Of a stretch of 64,000 nucleotides of DNA, positions 57,957-64,000 are shown in pieces. Each line of letters begins with the position of its first letter. Within the stretch, counting starts at the first letter, position 1. The stretch is from Rhizobium sp. Leaf262 (lineage in GTDB: Bacteria > Pseudomonadota > Alphaproteobacteria > Rhizobiales > Rhizobiaceae), in the NCBI RefSeq assembly GCF_001422245.1, contig NZ_LMMM01000016.1, forward strand, positions 63,242-127,241, read 5' to 3'. A model generated the notes under the pieces. That model did no database searches and had not been told where the DNA came from. It saw only the letters and a list, made by a program, of their open reading frames with translations. A program made the translations under genes and the position numbers.

Positions 57957-59240
57957 TTATACGGAATATACCAGCTTGCCCGCAACATAGGTTGCAACGG
58001 CGCGGCCGGTAAAGCGGGCGTCTTCGAATGGCGTGTTCTTGGACCTCGAAACCAGATTTTTCTCGGAAACCAGCCATGGCTCGTCTAGATCGATCAGCGT
58101 GATATCGGCCTTGGCACCCGGCTTCAGCGTTCCCGCATCCAGCCCGAAGATTTGCGCCGGGCGGGTGGAGAGCGCGTCGATCAGGCGCATCAGCGGCACC
58201 TGGTCGCTATGGTAGAGGCGCAATGCTGCCGCCAGCATGGTCTCGAGCCCGACGGCACCGCTGGCCGCATCCGAAAACGGCAGGCGCTTGGTGTCAACGT
58301 CCTGCGGGTCGTGCGAGGAAACGATAATGTCGATGGTGCCGTCCTTCAGCGCATCCACCATCGACATGCGGTCGTCTTCTGAACGCAGCGGTGGGGAAAG
58401 CTTGAAGAAGGTGCGGTACTCGCCGATGTCGTTTTCGTTGAGCGTCAGATGGTTGATGGAAATGCCGCAGGTCGCTTTCACGCCACGTGCTTTCGCTTGG
58501 CTGATCGCCTCGGCGGATTCGCGCACGGAGATCTTGGCGGCATGGTAGTTGGCACGCGTCAGCGCTGCGATGCGCAGATCCCGCTCCAGTGGAATGATCT
58601 CGGCTTCTTTCGGAATGCCCGATAGTCCGAGCCAACTCGCAAACAGCCCCTCATTCATGTCGCCATGGCCGATATATTGATCGCGGGTTTCCAGCGAGAT
58701 TACCGCGTCCAGTTCACGCGCATAGGTCATCGCACGTCGCAGTACCAGCGTATCGGACAGCGCCTTGCGGCCATTGGTGAAGGCAACGGCACCGGCTTCT
58801 TTCAACATGCCGAACTCGGTCATCTCCTCGCCGCGCAGGCCCTTGGTCAGGGCCGCTGCCGGGTAGATATTGACCAGCGCCTTGTCGCGCGCGGTCTTCT
58901 TCACGAATTCCACCAGCGCAATGTCATCGATGACAGGGTCGGTATCCGGCATCACGATCATGCTGGTCACGCCACCCGCTGCCGCTGCACGCGAGGCGGA
59001 TTCGATGGTTTCGCGGTGTTCGGCACCCGGTTCGCCGACGAAGACGCGGGCGTCCACCAGACCCGGTGTGGCGACAAGCCCCTTGGCATCGCGCACCGTC
59101 GCGCCTTCAGGTGCGCCCTGGTTCTGCGCATCCTTGCCCGCGGCGAGGATGGTGCCATCGGCACCAATGATGATCGTTCCGACCTCGTCCAGATTGCGGG
59201 ACGGATCGATGATGCGAACGTTCTTGAGAACGGTGCTCAT
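57957..59240 (-). CDS. pyrC: Inactive dihydroorotase homologue PyrC' (ATCase partner)
   Basis: A 427-residue amidohydrolase-fold protein whose catalytic residues are gone. The metal motif DxHxH of dihydroorotase reads DARVF (residues 63-67), the His after the first sheet reads SLETRD, the HH before the LxLTxE motif reads INH, and the TDHAPH aspartate reads SSHDPQ. In Pseudomonas and others such PyrC' proteins are structural partners needed for aspartate transcarbamoylase assembly. Here its start overlaps the pyrB stop by 4 bases, which supports that role; a working dihydroorotase must be encoded elsewhere. Confidence 0.9.
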   Translation of the reverse strand: MSTVLKNVRIIDPSRNLDEVGTIIIGADGTILAAGKDAQNQGAPEGATVRDAKGLVATPGLVDARVFVGEPGAEHRETIESASRAAAAGGVTSMIVMPDTDPVIDDIALVEFVKKTARDKALVNIYPAAALTKGLRGEEMTEFGMLKEAGAVAFTNGRKALSDTLVLRRAMTYARELDAVISLETRDQYIGHGDMNEGLFASWLGLSGIPKEAEIIPLERDLRIAALTRANYHAAKISVRESAEAISQAKARGVKATCGISINHLTLNENDIGEYRTFFKLSPPLRSEDDRMSMVDALKDGTIDIIVSSHDPQDVDTKRLPFSDAASGAVGLETMLAAALRLYHSDQVPLMRLIDALSTRPAQIFGLDAGTLKPGAKADITLIDLDEPWLVSEKNLVSRSKNTPFEDARFTGRAVATYVAGKLVYSV

Positions 59241-60178
59241 ACGCGCTCTCCCTGATTTTGTGAAAGAAGAAGCGTTTCCATAACGGCCATGCGAACGGCC
59301 ACCCCCATTTCCACCTGGCTTTCGATCACGCTCTGCGGGCCATCTGCCACTTCGGATGAGATTTCCACGCCCCGGTTCATCGGGCCGGGGTGCATCACGA
59401 GTGCATCCTCCTTGGCGGCTTTCAGCTTTTCGGCATCAAGCCCGTAATAATGGAAATATTCGCGCACCGAAGGCACGAAGGAGCCGGACATGCGCTCGCG
59501 CTGCAAGCGCAGCATCATGACGACGTCGGCACCTTTCAAGCCTTCCTTCATGTCGTGGTACACTTCCACGCTCATATCCGCGATGCCCGATGGCAGAAGC
59601 GTCGGCGGCGCAACGACGCGAACGCGCGCACCCATCTGGTTCAGGAGAATGATGTTGGAGCGCGCCACGCGCGAATGCAGCACGTCACCGCAAATCGCCA
59701 CCGTTATACCAGACAGCGTACCCTTGGCGCGGCGGATCGTCAGCGCATCCAGAAGCGCCTGTGTCGGATGTTCGTGCTGGCCATCTCCCGCATTGACCAC
59801 GGAGCAAGCCACCTTTTGCGCCAGAAGCGCCGCAGCGCCTGCCGAGGAGTGGCGCACAACCAGCACGTCCGGGCGCATGGCGTTCAGCGTCATGGCCGTA
59901 TCGATCAGCGTCTCACCCTTTTTGACCGATGAATTGCCCACCGACATGTTCATCACGTCAGCGCCCAGCCGCTTGCCGGCCAGTTCGAAGGACGATTGCG
60001 TGCGGGTGGAGGCTTCGAAGAACAGGTTGATCTGGGTCAGCCCGCGCAGGGTCGATGTCTTCTTTTCCCGCTGTCGGCTGATTTTCACCGCCTCATCGGC
60101 CTTGTCGAGAAGAGTGGTGATATCCTGATGGGAAAGCCCCTTGATGCCAAGCAGGTGGCGGTGGGGATAATAGACCAT
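59237..60178 (-). CDS. pyrB: Aspartate carbamoyltransferase catalytic subunit
   Basis: A 313-residue transcarbamoylase that makes carbamoyl-aspartate in pyrimidine synthesis. The carbamoyl-phosphate site [15 protein letters not shown] and the aspartate-side [16 protein letters not shown] are intact, with [10 protein letters not shown] near the C-terminus. It is the first gene of the long minus-strand run and is coupled to pyrC'. No pyrI regulatory subunit is present, consistent with the PyrB-PyrC' dodecamer class. Confidence 0.97.
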   Translation of the reverse strand: MVYYPHRHLLGIKGLSHQDITTLLDKADEAVKISRQREKKTSTLRGLTQINLFFEASTRTQSSFELAGKRLGADVMNMSVGNSSVKKGETLIDTAMTLNAMRPDVLVVRHSSAGAAALLAQKVACSVVNAGDGQHEHPTQALLDALTIRRAKGTLSGITVAICGDVLHSRVARSNIILLNQMGARVRVVAPPTLLPSGIADMSVEVYHDMKEGLKGADVVMMLRLQRERMSGSFVPSVREYFHYYGLDAEKLKAAKEDALVMHPGPMNRGVEISSEVADGPQSVIESQVEMGVAVRMAVMETLLLSQNQGERV

Positions 60179-60332
60179 GGAAAATGTCCTCCGGGTCGCA
60201 ATAGAGCGTGTGGCACGGCTCTGGCTTTAGTCACCGGGTCTATAAAGACAGGTGGCTTTGTCGGCAAGCATGCGATAAGCCGTGCCAGACCTAATACATG
60301 CAATAAAATGCGAATCCCGATATAGCCACGCG

Positions 60333-61985
60333 ATGACGAATATGAACCGGACCGAAGAACAGCTTGCCGAATTGAACCAGCCCAACCTCTGGTCCGGCAT
60401 CAATGCCTATCGCTCAGACCCGTTGATCGTGGATTTGACCTCCAGTCTTTCGCGCCCTATGCGCGATGAATTCGACCAGATTGGTCGCTATGTGACATCG
60501 GCGGAAGCGCAGGAACTGGCGCGCATGGCCAATGTCAGCACGCCCAAACTCCATACCCATGGCCCACGCGGCGAGCGGCTGGATCAGGTGGAATTCCACC
60601 CCGCATGGCACGCGCTGATGCGCCGTTCCATGTCATCCGGCCTGCACAGCAGCGCCTGGGAAAACACGCCTGAAACGCGCGGCAACGAACACAAGGCCCG
60701 CGCGACAAAGTTCTATCTGACATCGCAGCTCGAGGCAGGACACCTCTGCCCACTGACCATGACGCACGCCTCGGTTGCCGCCATGATGACATCGCCGCGC
60801 GTGCAGCAGGAATGGGCGCCGAAAATCCTGTCGCGCAAATATGATTCCTCGCAAAAACCCGCCATGCAGAAGACCGCCGTCACCATCGGCATGGGCATGA
60901 CGGAAAAGCAGGGCGGCACCGATGTTCGCGCCAACCGCACCACGGCGGAGCGGGTAGGTGAGGGCATCTATCGCCTCTCCGGCCACAAATGGTTCCTGTC
61001 CGCACCCATGAGCGACGGCTTCGTCATGCTGGCCCAGATGGGCGATGGCATGGGCTGCTTCCTCGTGCCGCGTTTTCTGGAAGATGGTTCGGCCAACGGC
61101 CTGCATTTCCAGCGCCTGAAGGACAAGCTCGGCAACCGCTCAAACGCCTCTGCCGAAGTCGAATTCACGGATGCCTTCGGCTATCTGCTCGGAGAACCCG
61201 GTGCCGGCATCCGCACAATTCTCGACATGGTGACATTGACGCGACTGGACTGCGCGCTTGCCTCGTCCGGCATGATGCGCGCCTCGCTGGCGGAAGCTGT
61301 GCATTTCGCCCGTGGCCGCAACGTCTTCGGCAAACCTTTGGTTACCCAGCCAGTGATGACGCGCGTTCTGGCCGATATGGCGCTGGATGTCGCGGCAGCA
61401 ACCGCTCTCTCCTTCCGCCTTGCTGCTGCCTTCGATAGCGCCCGCAACAATCCGGCGGAAGCGGCTTACGCTCGAGTCATGACGCCCATCGTCAAATACT
61501 GGTGCTGCAAGATTGCGCCTGCCTTGATCTATGAAGCGATGGAAAGCCTCGGCGGTAGCGGCTACGTCGAAGACCGCCCTATTGCCCGGCACTACCGCGA
61601 AGCCCCTGTCAACGCCATCTGGGAAGGCTCCGGCAACGTCATGGCGCTCGATGTGCTGCGCGTTCTCCAGCGCGGCAAGGATCTGTTCGACCTCGTCTTC
61701 GAAACGCTCGAGCGTGATCTCGGCCCATCCGGCAAGAAAACCACCGAAGTCCTGCGCGCGGCCATTGCTCTGTGCGAACGCGACGAAGGTGCAGCCCGCC
61801 TGCTGGTCGAACAATTCGCTCTCGCCGCCGCCGCCGCCGAACTCTGCCGCATCGGGGCCGGCCGCATCGCCGACGCTTTCCTCGAGACACGCCTGGCCGG
61901 CGGATGGCGTCATACCTATGGCATGCTGGATAGCCGGTTCGACCCGACCTATATTATCGATCTGCTGTATCCGCCTGCGGCTTAA
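60333..61985 (+). CDS. AidB-like acyl-CoA dehydrogenase
   Basis: A 550-residue flavoprotein of the AidB subgroup: CPLTMTHASVAAM, MGMTEKQGGTDVRANRT, the FAD segment YRLSGHKWFLSAPMSDGFV, ESLGGSGYVEDRPIARHYRE and PVNAIWEGSGNVMALD. The family includes E. coli AidB, which protects DNA from alkylation, but rhizobial members may be ordinary dehydrogenases. The start is ATG 60333 (or 60342); the frame extending to 60282 has no ribosome binding site. It is divergent from pyrB. Confidence 0.9.
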   Translation: MTNMNRTEEQLAELNQPNLWSGINAYRSDPLIVDLTSSLSRPMRDEFDQIGRYVTSAEAQELARMANVSTPKLHTHGPRGERLDQVEFHPAWHALMRRSMSSGLHSSAWENTPETRGNEHKARATKFYLTSQLEAGHLCPLTMTHASVAAMMTSPRVQQEWAPKILSRKYDSSQKPAMQKTAVTIGMGMTEKQGGTDVRANRTTAERVGEGIYRLSGHKWFLSAPMSDGFVMLAQMGDGMGCFLVPRFLEDGSANGLHFQRLKDKLGNRSNASAEVEFTDAFGYLLGEPGAGIRTILDMVTLTRLDCALASSGMMRASLAEAVHFARGRNVFGKPLVTQPVMTRVLADMALDVAAATALSFRLAAAFDSARNNPAEAAYARVMTPIVKYWCCKIAPALIYEAMESLGGSGYVEDRPIARHYREAPVNAIWEGSGNVMALDVLRVLQRGKDLFDLVFETLERDLGPSGKKTTEVLRAAIALCERDEGAARLLVEQFALAAAAAELCRIGAGRIADAFLETRLAGGWRHTYGMLDSRFDPTYIIDLLYPPAA

Positions 61986-62009
61986 TTCTATCGAAAATTT
62001 TGGTGGTAG

Positions 62010-62040
62010 AATCCGATTGGCAGATTATGCCAATCGGATT
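62010..62040. promoter_or_regulatory. Perfect 12-bp inverted repeat upstream of the toxin-antitoxin pair
   Basis: aatccgattggc (62010-62021) and gccaatcggatt (62029-62040) flank a 7-base loop 32 bases before the antitoxin start. This is the position of an autoregulatory operator for a RHH antitoxin. It also lies 24 bases after the aidB-like stop, so a terminator role is possible, but no T tract follows. Confidence 0.6.
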
Positions 62041-62072
62041 ATCCTCTGTCGCACAAACTGACGGAGGTATCC

Positions 62073-62345
62073 ATGCCGACACGTAATGTAGTGCTGACCC
62101 CACATCATGAAAGCGTTATCGATGGGCTGGTGAAGTCTGGCCGTTATCAAAATGCCAGCGAAGTCCTGCGGGACGGCTTGAGGCTAGTCGAGCAACGCGA
62201 GACTTTTGAGCTGGCCAAGCTACAAGCGTTGCAGGAAGCAGCAAAAGTCGGCTTTAGCGATCTCGATCAGGGGCGCTTTCTGGATGTTGCGGATGAAGAG
62301 CTTGAGAACGTCATATCTACACTAGGCAAGCGAGATCGGGCCTGA
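62073..62345 (+). CDS. parD: ParD-type ribbon-helix-helix antitoxin
   Basis: A 90-residue protein with an N-terminal RHH DNA-binding domain (NVVLTPHHESVIDGLVKSG RYQNASEVLRDGLRLVEQRE, read in two parts) and a C-terminal helical segment that would bind the toxin. GGAGGTATCC precedes the start. It neutralises the ParE-like product encoded 6 bases downstream and should repress its own promoter at the inverted repeat upstream. Confidence 0.92.
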   Translation: MPTRNVVLTPHHESVIDGLVKSGRYQNASEVLRDGLRLVEQRETFELAKLQALQEAAKVGFSDLDQGRFLDVADEELENVISTLGKRDRA

Positions 62346-62351
62346 CAAATA

Positions 62352-62720
62352 ATGGCGAATATCCGGCTTTCGCAGGCGGCGCAGGACGATATCGCTGCTA
62401 TCCTTGACACGACAAACGAAACTTTCGGGGCCGAGGCGCGGCAACGTTACGAAAAACTGCTGGTCGTCGCTTTGCGCGATATCGCGTCTGATCCCAAGCG
62501 CATTGGGGTCAAGAACCGTCCCGAATGTGGTGAGGGTGTTTGGAGTTACCATCTGCGTCACAGCCGGGATAGGGCAAGACACGATGGATTTGTGGTGCGA
62601 AGTCCTCGTCATCTAATCCTGTTTAAAGAAATAGAGCCCAAGCTTCTGGGTGTTAGTCGCGTCCTCTATGATGCGATGGAACTAGAACGGCATCTACCGG
62701 ATGATTATGCCAGCCTATAA
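62352..62720 (+). CDS. parE: ParE-type toxin (RelE/ParE superfamily)
   Basis: A 122-residue protein beginning IRLSQAAQDDIAAILDTTNE and containing GVWSYHLRHSRDRAR and ILGVSRVLYDAMELERHL-like (LLGVSRVLYDAMELERHL), the plasmid-stabilisation ParE pattern. ParE toxins poison DNA gyrase; that activity is inferred here. It is slightly longer than usual (about 95-100 residues) owing to an insertion before HLILFKEIEPK. With the preceding parD it is a complete type II module. Confidence 0.9.
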   Translation: MANIRLSQAAQDDIAAILDTTNETFGAEARQRYEKLLVVALRDIASDPKRIGVKNRPECGEGVWSYHLRHSRDRARHDGFVVRSPRHLILFKEIEPKLLGVSRVLYDAMELERHLPDDYASL

Positions 62721-62795
62721 AGCCGAATTTACTGAGCCGTTCCAATCATCCACAACTACCTTCATCTCCCAACCGTCCCCCGCATTGCCGATAAA

Positions 62796-62811
62796 TTAAC
62801 CCTTTGCTAAC
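62796..62811 (+). promoter_or_regulatory. Imperfect CtrA-like site upstream of the TetR gene
   Basis: TTAA-N7-CTAAC, one mismatch from the CtrA consensus TTAA-N7-TTAAC, lies 39 bases before the TetR start. Weak evidence on its own. Confidence 0.25.
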
Positions 62812-62849
62812 TCCGTTGATCACGTCACCACACGGAGAATCGCGCGATC

Positions 62850-63494
62850 ATGCTGGCCATCGTTGAAACTGCTGCCGCCGTTGCTCCCGAAAAGCGTATC
62901 AAGGACCGCGCTGCGACGGAGAAGGCGATTTTTGCGGCGGCGAAGGGTTTGCTGGCGGAGGAGGGGTTTCAGGGGTTCGGCATCAACGCGGTCGCCCGGC
63001 GTGCGGGGTGTGACAAGCAGTTGATCTATCGCTATTTCGGTGGGCTGGAAGGGCTGGTCTCGGCCATTGGCGAAGACCTCGGTTCGTGGGTCAAGGATCG
63101 CATTCCAGAAGATACCGGCGGCATGTTTCTGTTGACCTATGGCGACCTGATGGAAAAGCTCGCGCTTTATTACATCGAAGCGCTGCGCAGCGATCCCTTG
63201 GTGTGCAAGATCATCGCCTGGGAGGTGTCCGAGAACACGCCGCAGGTCAAGCAACTGGCCGATGCCCGCGCCAAAGCGCTGGCCAAGTGGCTGGAGCGCA
63301 TGCGCGGTTCGCTCGAAGCGCCGAAGGGCGTGGATACCGCCACAGTCAACGCCGTGATTTTCGCGGCCATTCAGCATCTCGTCATTTCATCGGTCATAAG
63401 TGGGCAGTTTGCTGGCGTTGCGCTGAAAAGCGCGAAGGATTGGGATAAAATCGGCACAGCCGTGAAGCGTATCGTGCGTGGCGTTTATAGCTGA
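62850..63494 (+). CDS. TetR family transcriptional regulator
   Basis: A 214-residue protein with an N-terminal helix-turn-helix (AIFAAAKGLLAEEGFQGFGI, then GCDKQLIYRYFGGLEGLVSAI) and a C-terminal ligand-binding domain. The target is not evident: the neighbours are a toxin-antitoxin pair upstream and small membrane proteins downstream, none a typical TetR-controlled efflux gene. Confidence 0.9.
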   Translation: MLAIVETAAAVAPEKRIKDRAATEKAIFAAAKGLLAEEGFQGFGINAVARRAGCDKQLIYRYFGGLEGLVSAIGEDLGSWVKDRIPEDTGGMFLLTYGDLMEKLALYYIEALRSDPLVCKIIAWEVSENTPQVKQLADARAKALAKWLERMRGSLEAPKGVDTATVNAVIFAAIQHLVISSVISGQFAGVALKSAKDWDKIGTAVKRIVRGVYS

Positions 63495-63648
63495 TTAGCA
63501 AACCTTAGATTTTTCTAATAATATTTGACGCTTTTGTGGGCGCACACGCGTTGTTGCCTAGCGCCACTGTGTTATCCACAGCCCCGTCGTCGTTGTTAAC
63601 CATATCCATAAGTTTTATTTGCCCGTTCGGAGGGACGAGATCATTGTG

Positions 63649-63664
63649 TTAATAAATCATTAAC
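63649..63664 (+). promoter_or_regulatory. Perfect CtrA binding site
   Basis: TTAA-N7-TTAAC matches the CtrA consensus exactly (63649-63652 and 63660-63664) and lies 33 bases before the GTG start of a small membrane-protein gene. A DnaA-box-like TTATCCACA lies about 80 bases upstream. Confidence 0.7.
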
Positions 63665-63697
63665 CATGCGCCTGTGGGCGTATGAAAAGGAACCGCC

Positions 63698-63859
63698 GTG
63701 ACCCGATGGATATCCTTGATCGTCATGATGACGTTCTTTGCCATGCTGCCGTTGGACATCGATGTCCCGACAGTGAACCTGTGCCTTATGGCGTGCCTGC
63801 GCTGGGCTGTCCTTGCTGTCGCGCCTGACACCGTTTTTGCGCGGGAGCAGATGGCATGA
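63698..63859 (+). CDS. Small membrane protein downstream of a CtrA box
   Basis: A 53-residue frame with GTG start behind AAGGA (7-base spacing). Two hydrophobic stretches (WISLIVMMTFFAMLPL and the span CLMACLRWAVLAVA) suggest a membrane protein. Its TGA overlaps the next ATG by 4 bases, so the pair is translationally coupled. No family recognised. Confidence 0.55.
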   Translation: MTRWISLIVMMTFFAMLPLDIDVPTVNLCLMACLRWAVLAVAPDTVFAREQMA

Positions 63860-64000
63860 AGTGGTTTCTCATTCTCTGGGCCGGGCCGATCGCGCTGCTG
63901 GGCAGCTGGTACAGCCTGTCTTACTACGACATGAGCTTCGGCATTTTCATGCTCACCCGTCAGGCCCATGATCTGGTGTTCCAGATTTACGGCAATGTGC
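63856..64000 (+). CDS. DUF6105-like small membrane protein (3' end outside window)
   Basis: The first 48 residues are visible: a membrane helix (MKWFLILWAGPIALLGSW) then SLSYYDMSFGIFMLTRQAHD. I recall proteins with this opening as DUF6105 in rhizobia; function unknown. GGGAG lies 8 bases before the start, which overlaps the preceding stop. Confidence 0.7.
   Translation, partial: MKWFLILWAGPIALLGSWYSLSYYDMSFGIFMLTRQAHDLVFQIYGNV

Overview
The window reads as a chromosomal segment of an alphaproteobacterium of the family Rhizobiaceae, most like Agrobacterium. The reasons are the gene order nuoA-N / birA / rnj / mce / DUF1467 / proS / lolC-lolD / dnaE / dinB / divK-pleD / rpmG / topA / dprA / plsY / pyrC'-pyrB, an NuoE subunit with a long rhizobial-type C-terminal extension, a uronate-oxidation set (udh, gci, kdgD) described from Agrobacterium, and alphaproteobacterial LexA and CtrA site architectures. 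All identifications come from reading translated sequence and motifs; no database search was run.

1-6.5 kb holds the end of a secreted phytase-like protein with its terminator, a glyoxalase-fold protein, a frameshifted GNAT acetyltransferase, and the divergent uronate/aldarate genes gci-kdgD (-) and udh (+). A 34-residue membrane protein sits at the end.

6.7-13.7 kb is the accessory region and the main discovery. On the minus strand lie a precursor-like protein made of tandem Thr/Ser...Cys repeats (30 Cys, no Lys or Arg seen), an intergenic hairpin, an APH-type kinase, a HopA1-like lyase and a LanC-type zinc cyclase. Divergently on the plus strand lie an S8 serine protease without a signal peptide and a free-standing inhibitor-I9-like protein. 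Together these are all the activities of a lanthionine-forming RiPP pathway (phosphorylate, eliminate, cyclise, cleave) in separate proteins, acting on an unusually long multi-core precursor. The cluster ends beside tRNA-Val.

13.7-33.8 kb carries tRNA-Val, two identical tRNA-Asp genes and the complete nuoA-N respiratory complex I operon. An extra small secreted-protein gene lies between nuoD and nuoE. The run continues into birA, rnj, mce and a DUF1467 gene.

33.9-48.2 kb carries proS, lolC-lolD, a LexA-type operator driving a 28-residue membrane peptide (a possible SidA-like SOS division inhibitor), dnaE, an L,D-transpeptidase, dinB, and the cell-cycle regulators divK and pleD.

48-60.2 kb is a long minus-strand run: pyrB, a catalytically dead pyrC', plsY, dprA, topA, rnr, DUF983, a Nudix gene, an MFS gene and rpmG. 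60.3-64 kb carries an AidB-like acyl-CoA dehydrogenase, a ParDE-type toxin-antitoxin pair behind a perfect inverted repeat, a TetR regulator, and two overlapping small membrane-protein genes behind a perfect CtrA box; the last gene is cut by the window end.
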